A stretch of 64,000 nt of DNA. It comes from Portibacter lacus (GTDB lineage: Bacteria > Bacteroidota > Bacteroidia > Chitinophagales > Saprospiraceae). The stretch is taken from contig NZ_JAJNKA010000021.1 in assembly GCF_021533215.1 (NCBI RefSeq), positions 1 through 64,000 on the forward strand, written 5' to 3'. Within the stretch, counting starts at the first letter, position 1. The number at the start of each line of letters is the position of its first letter. Below are positions 55,853 through 63,457 of this stretch, one piece after another. The notes beneath the pieces were generated by a model, which had not been told where the DNA came from, did no database searches, and saw only the letters and a list, made by a program, of their open reading frames with translations. The translations under genes and the position numbers were made by a program.

Positions 55853-56824
55853 TTGACTGAAATAGCTGGATTCGAAAAAATGAATCACCTTGGTGCAAGT
55901 AGGACACCATTTTTCTTTATGATAGACTTCGAGTTAGAAAACATTAACGTTTTCAAGCTTGATGAATTAGATGATGTCTTTTTCGATGTGAATGGCGTTA
56001 AGAATCACCATATCCCCTATGGACAAGCGAACATTAAACTAGAGAAAGGGAGAATTCCGTTTATGGATTATAAAAAATCCTTCGATCTGGTTTATAAGGA
56101 ATTGCAATACGGAAACACATTTCTCCTTAATCTTACAAGTGCAACAGAAATTAAACTAAATAATAGTTTGTTTGATATTTTTCTCAATTCTAAAGCAAAG
56201 TATAAGTTATTTTTCAAGGATGAATTTGTATGTTTTTCGCCGGAACCTTTTATTAAAATTGACAATGATATCATATCTAGTTATCCGATGAAAGGTACGG
56301 CTAATGCGAATATACCGAACGCCGCAGAGAAATTAATAGCGAACGAAAAAGAACTTTCTGAGCATTATACTATTGTTGACTTAATACGAAACGACCTTTC
56401 CATTGTTGCAGATAATGTGCGGGTGAGTAAGTTTAGATATTTAGAAACCATCGCGTCTAACAATCAAGTGCTTTATCAGTTATCAAGTAAGATAGAGGGA
56501 GACCTTTCCTCTGAGTGGCACAATGAAATTGGGAGTATTCTAGAAAAAATTCTACCCGCTGGAAGCATCTCTGGAGCGCCGAAAAAGAAAACAGTAGAAA
56601 TTATTCAAGCTGCTGAAAACCAGAAAAGAGGTTACTATACTGGTATAATGGGTTATTATAATGGAGTCACGCTGGATGCTGGAGTGATGATTCGATTTAT
56701 AGAAAAGAAAGGTGACCAATATTTCTATAGAAGTGGTGGTGGTATCACTTTTATGAGTGATCTCAATAGTGAATACTCAGAACTAATAGATAAGATTTAT
56801 GTCCCTGTTTTTAGAAACAATTAA
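55853..56824 (+). CDS. pabB: Aminodeoxychorismate synthase component I
   Basis: Makes 4-amino-4-deoxychorismate for folate synthesis. At 323 residues it is the short form, lacking a fused lyase. Chorismate-binding motifs are FLLNLTSATEIK, the signature YPMKGTANANIP, IVDLIRNDLSIVADNVRV, ILPAGSISGAPKKKTVEIIQ and YYTGIMGYYNGV. The start is TTG at 55853. The 3' end overlaps pabC by 26 bases, which supports a pabB-pabC pair. The amidotransferase PabA is not in the window. Confidence 0.92.
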   Translation: MTEIAGFEKMNHLGASRTPFFFMIDFELENINVFKLDELDDVFFDVNGVKNHHIPYGQANIKLEKGRIPFMDYKKSFDLVYKELQYGNTFLLNLTSATEIKLNNSLFDIFLNSKAKYKLFFKDEFVCFSPEPFIKIDNDIISSYPMKGTANANIPNAAEKLIANEKELSEHYTIVDLIRNDLSIVADNVRVSKFRYLETIASNNQVLYQLSSKIEGDLSSEWHNEIGSILEKILPAGSISGAPKKKTVEIIQAAENQKRGYYTGIMGYYNGVTLDAGVMIRFIEKKGDQYFYRSGGGITFMSDLNSEYSELIDKIYVPVFRNN

Positions 56825-57401
56825 AATTAATAATGGTCGAAGGATCAATCTGGATGGACACAACCATAGGATGAATCGTGTTCGAAATCGTCATTTTCAT
56901 GAGATCCGAGATATAGACCTTCGGGATTTCATCTATGTTCCTGATGAATTTCAAGATGGAATCGTTAAGTGCAGAGTGGTTTATGGTCGATTGATACAAG
57001 AAATAACTTTTGAAAAGTATCACTTTAGAAATCCGAGAACTTTTAAACTTGTAAATGCAAATGAAATTAGCTATTCAGAAAAATCATTGGATCGATCTGC
57101 CCTAGATTCCTTATATAATATGAGGGAGGAAGCTGATGATATCATTATTGTCAAAGACAATTTTATAACCGATTCTTACTATGCGAATCTAGCATTTCTA
57201 CAAAATGGAAGGTGGTACACACCAGCAAAGCCTTTACTCGAGGGTACTTTTAGGGCGAAATTAATTAAGGAAGGAAAAATAATTCCTCGATCGATTAAAG
57301 CGGAAGACATTTCGGATTTTTCCAAACTTAAAATATTTAATGCACTGACAGAGTGGGAGATGCATGATCCAGTTTTGATATCCAGAAACCAAGATCATTG
57401 A
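56799..57401 (+). CDS. pabC: Class IV aminotransferase, probable aminodeoxychorismate lyase
   Basis: A 200-residue PLP enzyme, the second step of para-aminobenzoate synthesis. The likely PLP lysine is Lys95 in ISYSEKSLDRSALDSL, and the family signature DDIIIVKDNFITDSYYANLA followed by FLQNGRWYTP and LLEGTFRAKL is present. The protein is shorter than the 270-residue Escherichia enzyme. It overlaps pabB by 26 bases, so the two are translationally coupled. Confidence 0.88.
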   Translation: MSLFLETIKINNGRRINLDGHNHRMNRVRNRHFHEIRDIDLRDFIYVPDEFQDGIVKCRVVYGRLIQEITFEKYHFRNPRTFKLVNANEISYSEKSLDRSALDSLYNMREEADDIIIVKDNFITDSYYANLAFLQNGRWYTPAKPLLEGTFRAKLIKEGKIIPRSIKAEDISDFSKLKIFNALTEWEMHDPVLISRNQDH

Positions 57402-57475
57402 GAAAAGCTTAATAGTATCACCTCTAGTACTTGTCCGATTACCAGCAGAAGCCTAAGAATGTTTTGGGCTTACAA
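57401..57475. repeat. Copy C of the dispersed hairpin repeat
   Basis: Shares ATCACCTCTAG, ACTTGTCC, TTACCA, AGAAGCCTA and GAATGT with the copy at 45079-45148, about 12 kb away. The lower stem differs in sequence but CTTA/TAAG can still pair. Confidence 0.55.
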
Positions 57476-57743
57476 CATTTCAGAATATTCAATCTGACAT
57501 TATAGTTTTGCTTGAGCAAGTAAAGAATCCGCTGGCAATCATGCCGGCTATTAGAAGTTTTGTGGCTGTGATGCAGCATTCCTTTCAAACCCCTGATCAT
57601 AATGAGGCCGACTATAGGTCAGAGTTTCAGATTATTAAATTATTTACGGACTTATGATTATTGAGTCTGGTGTAGCTATAGGAGCTTATACTTTAGGCCG
57701 ATTTGGAAAGAACGAGAACAAAGATCGAGTGAATTTCCTTTAA
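57463..57743 (+). pseudogene. Possible remnant of a small two-cistron unit
   Basis: After an in-frame stop, codons continue in one frame from 57463 to TGA at 57655-57657 with natural-looking composition (VLLEQVKNPLAIMPAIRSF, RSEFQIIKLFTDL). No good start codon is seen. ATG at 57654 overlaps that stop (ATGA) and opens a further 29 codons (MIIESGVAIGAYTLGRFG) to TAA at 57743. The overlap looks like translational coupling, but neither part matches a family I know. It is probably a decayed fragment. Confidence 0.35.
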
Positions 57744-57908
57744 GAATAATTAGACCATGGACTTATAAATATCTTCGGCCTTTACGATCCTCCCTAAAAA
57801 AGGAATGACCCTCCTCTGGAGAGAGGAGAGCCAAGCCATTTAACACCCTTAAAACCTAAAATGAGAACAATAGAATATATTTCTTAAGTGTATTTCGTAT
57901 TTTTTAAT

Positions 57909-57980
57909 CTAGAATCCTCCACTATCGTCAACAATTGAAGTAGAGAAGAACATCATAGACATCATTTCGTAAAAATCCAT
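57909..57980 (-). CDS. Possible 23-residue peptide gene
   Basis: An ATG-initiated frame encodes 23 residues, with Met-rich hydrophobic start (MDFYEMMSMMFF) and a polar end (VDDSGGF). A consensus -7 element TAACTTTG (58015-58022, minus strand) lies 34 bases upstream. It is too short for composition tests, so this is a candidate only. It could be a signalling peptide, a leader or chance. Confidence 0.35.
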   Translation of the reverse strand: MDFYEMMSMMFFSTSIVDDSGGF

Positions 57981-58014
57981 AGCAAGTAATTTTTATTTTG
58001 TTTAATTAATAAAA

Positions 58015-58022
58015 CAAAGTTA
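58015..58022 (-). promoter_or_regulatory. Candidate -7 element for the short peptide
   Basis: TAACTTTG on the minus strand fits TAnnTTTG. No TTG at the expected -33 distance, so it is a weak or activator-dependent promoter if real. Confidence 0.3.
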
Positions 58023-58299
58023 CCTACTAGGTATCGATAAAAATATAACAGAAAGCCTCCTTTGAGGACAATCATTTATATAATTTTTAATACTTCACCA
58101 TAATACAATCAACTCTAAGTCAATGTATTATCACTGTCAAAGTTGCAATTAGGTGCTGTATGTTAAGTACAATACAAATATATTTTATATTTATATTACA
58201 AACTATAACAATATATTATAAACTAGGACTACCTAAATAGCACGCTAATTCTAAATTATAATTTATACAATACTGATTATCAATCTGTAACAATCAAAG

Positions 58300-59814
58300 A
58301 TGGAAGAACTAATATCACTTATCGACTTATTAAGTAAGCAAAAACTTCATCAGATTGAGGTTGTTGATGAGCTAGATGATTCTGAAAACCTGCTCTCTAA
58401 GTTATACAATGAAATCAATAATGGAAAAATAACAGATGAAAAATCTGCAACAATCTCACTTTATGGGTCTCTAGAACACATTAGCAGACTTAAAAAACTA
58501 AAAAATCGATTATACAACAAGCTCATCAATTCTATTTTCTTTATAGATCAGTCTAACTCTTTATACAGTGATTCTCTTACCGCTGCTAAGAACGCATTTA
58601 AAAATTATTCTGCCATTAGACTTTTAATAGGAAGTAGAAAAAGAGGGGTTGCGATTGATCTTGCACATAAAACTTTCAAGGTTTCAAAAAAGTATGGCTT
58701 TACAGATCTAAATTATTTACTAACCTCAATTCTCACTGACCACTATGTAGCCATTGCCTTTGATAAAACAAAATACAAGAAATATAAAAAGTTCAAAAAT
58801 TACTACTTAAAAGCAATGATTGCCGAAAATGACATTCAAGAATTACAAGCTATTTTCAATATGGACTTATCTAAAAGTAGCTCCGGACTAAATGAAAAAG
58901 AATTGCATGAACATGCCGAAAACATAAAGACTATAAGGAAGACTCAAAAAGAAATCCATACTTATCGATATAATCTTTACGCTTACTTGTATCAAATCAA
59001 TTTTTTTCTTGAAACCAGAAAGTATACGGAATTAATTACCTTGGCTGACGAAGCTTTACATTTTTTTAAAAAACAAGGTATTAACTCCATGGATGCGGAA
59101 TTAATGATAAAAATCCGTGCTGGCCTTGCTTACTTTATGTTGAAAGATTATAAAAGTGCTGAGAATAATTTCATTACGCTTAATAAAATTTCTCGACCTT
59201 ATACCACTAACTGGCACTCTACCTATAATTACCTAAGCTCTTTATATATAAATACAGAACGATATCATGACACTTATGACATCCTTTCCATTGTTTTTAA
59301 TTCACCTAACTTCGAAAAAGCGCATCCCATACTCGTGCAACTCTTTAAGATTAAAGAAGCCTACTTCCATTTTTTGATAGAACTTGGAAAAATAGACCCC
59401 TCTAAATCCAAAGAAAAGCCCTTAAGGAAATTCAGACTGGGCAGGTTTCTAAATGAAACTCCTATTTTCTCGAAAGATAAGCGTGGTGTTAATATTTCCA
59501 TCCTTATCATCCAGATGATCCTTCTTGTTCAGAATAAAAAACATGGCGAAATCATAGACAAGCTAGATGCCTTGAACATGTATAGTCACCGATACTTAAG
59601 AAGCGACAATACTTTTCGTTCGAATTGCTTCATTAAAATGTTAGCAAAACTTCCTGATGCCGACTATCACCCCATCCGATGGGAGCGATATGTGAAAAAG
59701 TATCGACAACGACTCGAAGAACATCCTTTCGAACTTTCTTACCATAACATTGACCTAGAAGTAATCCCTTTCGAAACTTTGTATGAGCTGGTCTTAGAGA
59801 TGCTGAAGAAATAA
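58300..59814 (+). CDS. Helical-repeat protein, paralogue 1
   Basis: A 504-residue protein without signal peptide or membrane segment, so probably cytoplasmic. It is almost wholly alpha-helical. TPR-like pairs are visible in the middle (ELITLADEALHFFKKQGINS, YFMLKDYKSAENNFITLNKI, STYNYLSSLYINTERYHDTY). It resembles an expanded family I recall from Saprospiraceae-type genomes, of unknown function. Residues 1-80 differ strongly from paralogue 2, while the rest is nearly the same (about 29 differences in 420 residues). It ends at a conserved hairpin, and a third tail fragment follows. Confidence 0.8.
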   Translation: MEELISLIDLLSKQKLHQIEVVDELDDSENLLSKLYNEINNGKITDEKSATISLYGSLEHISRLKKLKNRLYNKLINSIFFIDQSNSLYSDSLTAAKNAFKNYSAIRLLIGSRKRGVAIDLAHKTFKVSKKYGFTDLNYLLTSILTDHYVAIAFDKTKYKKYKKFKNYYLKAMIAENDIQELQAIFNMDLSKSSSGLNEKELHEHAENIKTIRKTQKEIHTYRYNLYAYLYQINFFLETRKYTELITLADEALHFFKKQGINSMDAELMIKIRAGLAYFMLKDYKSAENNFITLNKISRPYTTNWHSTYNYLSSLYINTERYHDTYDILSIVFNSPNFEKAHPILVQLFKIKEAYFHFLIELGKIDPSKSKEKPLRKFRLGRFLNETPIFSKDKRGVNISILIIQMILLVQNKKHGEIIDKLDALNMYSHRYLRSDNTFRSNCFIKMLAKLPDADYHPIRWERYVKKYRQRLEEHPFELSYHNIDLEVIPFETLYELVLEMLKK

Positions 59815-59818
59815 GGGG

Positions 59819-59864
59819 AAACCACTGATGGTCTCACCTCAAGCTGAGGCTATCAATGTGGTTT
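59819..59864 (+). terminator. Cruciform-type terminator after paralogue 1
   Basis: AAACCAC/GTGGTTT at the base, TGAT/ATCA in the middle and CCTCA/TGAGG around an AGC loop, followed by TTTT. The same hairpin family appears after the fragment at 60061, after paralogue 2 and in the spacer repeats. Confidence 0.65.
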
Positions 59865-59920
59865 TCGGGTTGATGAAAGTATATGAAAGGTTGATTATAA
59901 AGGTTGATGTGAATGAAAAA

Positions 59921-60056
59921 AATATCGACAACGACTCGAAGAACATCCTTTCGAACTTTCTTACCCCAACATTGACCTAGATGTAATCCCTTTCGAAACT
60001 TTGTATGAGCTGGTCTTACTTTGTATGAGCTGGTCTTAGAGATGCTGAAGAAATAA
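59921..60056 (+). pseudogene. Third, tail-only copy of the helical-repeat gene
   Basis: This stretch repeats the last ~115 bases of paralogue 1, from AATATCGACAACGACTCGAA, with few changes, and includes the downstream hairpin. A 20-base block (CTTTGTATGAGCTGGTCTTA) is present twice in tandem here, which shifts the frame, so it cannot encode the normal end. It shows that the 3' end plus terminator was duplicated locally. Confidence 0.85.
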
Positions 60057-60060
60057 GGGG

Positions 60061-60105
60061 AAACCACTGATGGTCTCACCTCAAGCTGAGGCTATCAATG
60101 TGGTG
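60061..60105 (+). repeat. Second copy of the terminator hairpin
   Basis: Identical to the hairpin after paralogue 1 (AAACCACTGATGGTCTCACC through ATCAATGTGGT) apart from the last bases. It ends at the stop codon of the minus-strand small gene at 60106, so it may terminate both strands. Confidence 0.7.
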
Positions 60106-60264
60106 TCAATTTGAATTCTTCTTATAAAGGAGATACTTACTAAATAATCCAATTATAAAAAGAATATAAATTAATACCCTAAAAACTATATCCTCACTTA
60201 CAATGGATACTCTTATTACAATACAAATTGCAACAATTAAAAACAAGATATCTATTAATTTCAT
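60106..60264 (-). CDS. Small two-helix membrane protein, 52 residues
   Basis: ATG at 60264 opens 52 codons: a first hydrophobic helix (LIDILFLIVAICIVIRVSIV), a short acidic turn (SEDI), a second helix (VLIYILFIIGLFSKYLLY) and a basic tail (KKNSN). It begins 13 bases after the end of a Gly/Ala-rich peptide fragment. The same order (short peptide end, then tiny membrane protein) occurs at 62368-62619 and 63458-64000. No family name is known. An immunity-type role is hypothetical. Confidence 0.55.
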   Translation of the reverse strand: MKLIDILFLIVAICIVIRVSIVSEDIVFRVLIYILFIIGLFSKYLLYKKNSN

Positions 60265-60276
60265 TTCATATGTTTT

Positions 60277-60333
60277 TTAACCAGCTGCACATCCAACTGC
60301 TCCAAATCCAACAATAACTGCCCCAGCTCTTTT
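60277..60333 (-). pseudogene. Truncated Gly/Ala-rich peptide end
   Basis: Eighteen codons ending TAA at 60277-60279 encode KRAGAVIVGFGAVGCAAG. An in-frame TAA lies immediately upstream and there is no start codon, so only the C-terminal end survives. It resembles the Gly-zipper tail of the peptide at 63664. Confidence 0.45.
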
Positions 60334-60515
60334 TTATTACCTTTTCTCAAATTTTATTATAAATCCGAACTGATTTATTACAAATACAAGCCGCTTTTCG
60401 CATAAAACAAATAACAAACTACGTATTTTACCGCCATAGCTATTAATATAATAATTAAATATATAATTTACATACTTCTATTAATCATAACGTTATAATA
60501 TTACAATCATAATAA
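60334..60515. other. AT-rich spacer upstream of paralogue 2
   Basis: I see no gene, clear promoter or hairpin in these 182 bases. The promoter for the divergent minus-strand pair and for paralogue 2 should lie here, but I find no clear TAnnTTTG element. Confidence 0.4.
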
Positions 60516-62033
60516 ATGTTAGACACAATCATTTCATTAGCCGATTTAATTACAAAACAAAAGCTTTATAAAGTTGAAATTATAGATGAAGTAAAAAATC
60601 CAACAACAAAAATTGGGAGGTTCTATCAAAATGTATCCAATGGTACTTTTAAAACTGAAGAGCAAGCAGCAGAATCATTAGGGTATTCAGGACCAACCGA
60701 CAAAAATTACAATAATTTAAAAAGTGACCTTTTTAATCGAATGGTTAACTCAGTTTTCTTTATCGACCAATCGAGTTCTTTATATAGTGATTCCTTAACT
60801 GCTGCTAAAAATGCATTTAAAAATTATTCTGCCATTAGACTTTTAATAGGAAGTAGAAAAAGAGATATTGCTATTGATTTAGCTCATAAAACGATCAAGG
60901 TTTCTAAAAAATATGGTTTCACAGATCTAAATTATCTATTAGCATCGATCCTTACCGATCACTATGCAGCTATAGCCTTTGATAAATCAAAATACAATAA
61001 ATATAAAAAATTCAAAAATTACTACTTGAAAGCAATGATTGCCGAAAATGACATTCGAGAACTTAAAGCCATCTTTGACATGGAATTATCTAAAAGTGGT
61101 ACTGGATTAAATGAAAAAAAATTGCATGAACATGCCGAAAACATAAATACTATAAGGAAGACTCAAAAAGAAATCCATACTTATCGATACAATCTTTTCG
61201 CTTACTTGTATCAAATCAATTTTTTTCTTGAAACCAGAAAATATACGGAATTAATTACCTTGGCAGACGAAGCTTTACATTTTTTTAAAAAACAAGGTAT
61301 TAACTCCATGGATGCGGAATTTATGATAAAAATCCGTGCTGGCCTTGCTTACTTTATGTTGAAAGATTATAAAAGTGCTGAGAATTATTTTATAATGCTT
61401 AATAAAATTTCTCGACCCAATACAACCAATTGGTATTCTACTTATAACTACCTAAGCTCATTATACATTAATACAGAACGATATCTTGACACTTATGACA
61501 TCCTTACCATTGTTTTTAATTCACCTAACTTCGAAAAAGCGCATCCCATAATTGTGCAACTCTTTAAGATTAAAGAAGCCTACTTCCATTTTTTGATAGA
61601 ACTTGGAAAAATAGACCCCTCTAAATCCAAAGAAAAGCCCTTAAGGAAATTCAGACTGGGTAGGTTTCTAAATGAAACCCCTATTTTCTCGAAAGATAAG
61701 CGTGGTGTTAATATTTCCATCCTTATCATCCAGATGATCCTTCTTGTTCAGAATAAAAAATATGGCGAAATCATAGACAAGCTAGATGCCTTGAACATGT
61801 ATAGTCACCGATACTTAAGAAGCGACAATACTTTTCGTTCGAATTGCTTCATTAAAATGTTAGCAAAACTTCCTGATGCCGACTATCACCCCATCCGATG
61901 GGAGCGGTATGTGAAAAAATATCGACAACGACTAGAAGAACATCCCTTCGAACTTTCCTACCACAACATTGACTTAGAAGTAATCCCTTTCGAAACACTG
62001 TATGATCTGGTTATCGAAATGCTGGAGAAGTGA
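60516..62033 (+). CDS. Helical-repeat protein, paralogue 2
   Basis: A 505-residue cytoplasmic helical protein. Its N-terminal ~80 residues (LDTIISLADLITKQKLYKVE, GRFYQNVSNGTFKTEEQAAE) share only the general pattern with paralogue 1, whereas from FFIDQSSSLYSDSLTAAKNA onward the two are almost identical, including long DNA blocks without any change. This mosaic points to recent duplication and gene conversion acting on the C-terminal part with diversification of the N-terminus. Function unknown. It ends at a related hairpin (62044-62074). Confidence 0.8.
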   Translation: MLDTIISLADLITKQKLYKVEIIDEVKNPTTKIGRFYQNVSNGTFKTEEQAAESLGYSGPTDKNYNNLKSDLFNRMVNSVFFIDQSSSLYSDSLTAAKNAFKNYSAIRLLIGSRKRDIAIDLAHKTIKVSKKYGFTDLNYLLASILTDHYAAIAFDKSKYNKYKKFKNYYLKAMIAENDIRELKAIFDMELSKSGTGLNEKKLHEHAENINTIRKTQKEIHTYRYNLFAYLYQINFFLETRKYTELITLADEALHFFKKQGINSMDAEFMIKIRAGLAYFMLKDYKSAENYFIMLNKISRPNTTNWYSTYNYLSSLYINTERYLDTYDILTIVFNSPNFEKAHPIIVQLFKIKEAYFHFLIELGKIDPSKSKEKPLRKFRLGRFLNETPIFSKDKRGVNISILIIQMILLVQNKKYGEIIDKLDALNMYSHRYLRSDNTFRSNCFIKMLAKLPDADYHPIRWERYVKKYRQRLEEHPFELSYHNIDLEVIPFETLYDLVIEMLEK

Positions 62034-62043
62034 GGGGGGACCA

Positions 62044-62074
62044 AAAACCACTTGATGGTCTCAAATGTGGTTTT
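62044..62074 (+). terminator. Terminator hairpin after paralogue 2
   Basis: AAAACCAC/GTGGTTTT (8 bp) with inner TTGA/TCAA. It is a shorter relative of the hairpin after paralogue 1. Confidence 0.65.
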
Positions 62075-62122
62075 CTGGTTGAAGAAAGTTGATGAAAGGG
62101 TTGATAATAGAGGTTGATGCGA

Positions 62123-62260
62123 AAACCGCTGCAAGGAGTTTGTAACTCAGCGTTGTGTTCCTCGGTTTAACCGCTATAAGGAGTTGGTAACTCCTTTTTG
62201 AGTCTCATATATTATTGCATTAGATCTTCGAAACGGAGTTCGGAAACTCCGCTCGAATCA
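62123..62260. repeat. Cluster of GGAGTT/AACTCC palindromes
   Basis: A nested cruciform AAACCG...CGGTTT containing CGCTG/CAGCG and GAGTT/AACTC (62123-62168), then AAGGAGTT-GGT-AACTCCTT plus T residues (62178-62199), and CGGAGTT-CGGA-AACTCCG followed by CTCGAAT (62234-62258). The last recurs at 62575-62597. They resemble REP-type palindromes. Confidence 0.7.
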
Positions 62261-62321
62261 AAACAAGGGAGGTCTAAAGAATATGAGCATTAGTAATAAA
62301 TCATTTCAATAAACATAATAT

Positions 62322-62354
62322 GCAGGGAGCCATTCCATTTGGATGACACCCTGC
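62322..62354 (-). terminator. Hairpin after the 41-residue membrane gene
   Basis: GCAGGG/CCCTGC at the base with a further near-perfect stem above it (CCATTCC/GGATG). It has no T-run. It lies 14 bases after the stop of the minus-strand small gene. Confidence 0.45.
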
Positions 62355-62367
62355 CTCTTAAATCTTA

Positions 62368-62493
62368 TTATCTATCTGGGAATACCTTTTTAAAAATATA
62401 CTTCCCTATCCAAAAGAATAAAAGAACTCCAAGAATAATAAAAATTCGAGATATTAAAAATTCCAAAGACATAATAGTTAATTGTAGAATCAT
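62368..62493 (-). CDS. Small membrane protein, 41 residues
   Basis: ATG at 62493 opens 41 codons with one long hydrophobic helix (FLISRIFIILGVLLFFWIGK) and a basic end (YIFKKVFPDR). It begins 9 bases after the stop of a short peptide remnant and is followed by a hairpin. Its position matches the 52- and 67-residue membrane genes, although their sequences are not clearly alike. Confidence 0.5.
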   Translation of the reverse strand: MILQLTIMSLEFLISRIFIILGVLLFFWIGKYIFKKVFPDR

Positions 62494-62502
62494 AATTTTT
62501 TA

Positions 62503-62619
62503 TTATAAACCAATTGATGCTGTGAGTGCTCCAGTTGCAGCATCATAAAGAACTTCACTTCCTGTAAACTGTGAGGAGTTTGCAACTCCGCTCGAATTAT
62601 ATATTAAAGCATCAATACT
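62503..62619 (-). pseudogene. Peptide remnant partly formed by a palindromic repeat
   Basis: Thirty-eight codons without a start, ending VLYDAATGALTASIGL and TAA at 62503-62505. The GGAGTT-TGC-AACTCC palindrome (62575-62589) lies inside the frame and encodes the NSSGVANSS part. It seems that a repeat has replaced or disrupted the 5' part of a peptide gene. The tail keeps the small-residue composition of the intact peptide at 63664. Confidence 0.4.
62575..62598. repeat. GGAGTT/AACTCC palindrome with GCTCGAAT tail
   Basis: GGAGTT-TGC-AACTCC followed by GCTCGAAT, the same tail as the copy at 62234-62258. Shared flank and palindrome suggest a mobile or duplicated element. Confidence 0.6.
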
Positions 62620-62646
62620 TTAAAATACCCATTTGTTTCAATTTAT

Positions 62647-63219
62647 TTATTGCCTACAGAATTTATTTTTAAAAGCATGATTTAAGTTAACTGTAACTCC
62701 TATGTCAAGAGATTGCTTCAATATTTTAAACTGGTTTTCACTTAAATTATGATTCCAAAGTTCTCTAGAAGATCTAAAAAATAGACCATAAGAAGCACAT
62801 TCGGTAAACTTTAGATCATACTTGAGTTGAAAGATTATACCTGTTCGACTCCCTTTTTGAGAAGAAATTGGCTGATCAGCGTAGAATGATTGAATTACAC
62901 CAAATCCATACTTTAACTAATTATTTGGTGATAACTGCGATGTTTGTATACCGCTAAAAAGCAGCCCATATTCTGTAAGAAAATTGACAGGCGTAGAATT
63001 GTCAAAAACCCTGTATTCTGTATCAGTAATAAGTAAATCGAAAGAATACTTCTTTAATCTATATCCTAATTCAAAACTTAAAGTGCTTTCCAGTGGAATA
63101 TTTGTTTTATAATTTTCAACACTCTGGATTGAGGTAAAGCTGAACTGCGAACTGGTATAGAATTGCCCAAAGATTGTTAAATTTGAAAAAACAAATAAAA
63201 AACTAATAATATATTTCAT
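62647..63219 (-). pseudogene. Outer-membrane-type protein split by an in-frame amber codon
   Basis: From Met at 63219 there is a signal peptide (MKYIISFLFVFSNLTIFGQ) and beta-strand-like sequence (LSFELGYRLKKYSFDLLITD). TAG at 62917-62919 follows SQLSPNN, and the same frame continues for 89 more sense codons (LKYGFGVIQSFYADQPISSQ, GIIFQLKYDLKFTECASYG, LFFRSSRELWNHNLS) to TAA at 62647-62649. The parts join into one protein of about 190 residues. It is either a nonsense mutant or a readthrough case; no function can be assigned. Confidence 0.75.
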
Positions 63220-63266
63220 GATCAACTTTTTAAAAGAGGTGCATATAAAATGCACCTCCTACTTTT

Positions 63267-63383
63267 TTAAACATTACATTGATTACCACAAAATCTTCTT
63301 ATTCTTGAAAGAAGAAATGCACCACCAACTGCGATTACACAAGCGATGAAGGCAGGTCTTGCAACAACAACTCTATTATCATT
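63267..63383 (-). pseudogene. Fragment of a hydrophobic, Cys-containing peptide
   Basis: Thirty-eight codons without a start codon, ending TAA at 63267-63269, encode a hydrophobic stretch (VARPAFIACVIAVGGAFLL) and a Cys pair at the end (RFCGNQCNV). In another frame just upstream (63386-63457), KLIDAFLANGLYGNLN resembles the start of the remnant at 62503-62619. It may be one degraded peptide gene split by a frameshift. Confidence 0.35.
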
Positions 63384-63457
63384 CTAAAATGCTCAATTTA
63401 AATTGCCATATAGTCCATTAGCCAAGAAAGCATCAATTAATTTTGATTTACTACATT

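Larger units (their letters stand above)
57402..58299. other. Gene-poor spacer before the paralogue cluster
   Basis: About 900 bases that hold repeat copy C, two short overlapping open frames (57481-57657 and 57654-57743), a CTCCTCT/AGAGGAG hairpin (57811-57828), a possible 23-residue peptide gene on the minus strand (57909-57980) with a promoter, and then AT-rich sequence leading to the first paralogue. I see no RNA gene. Confidence 0.6.

Noticed and set aside
59834-60079. 81-codon minus-strand frame over the third tail copy
   Set aside because: It is antisense to a duplicated gene end and its hairpins.
62339-62548. 69-codon plus-strand frame over the 41-residue membrane gene
   Set aside because: The minus-strand frame gives a clean membrane helix and fits the local gene order; the plus-strand frame has no hydrophobic pattern and runs over a hairpin and the peptide remnant.
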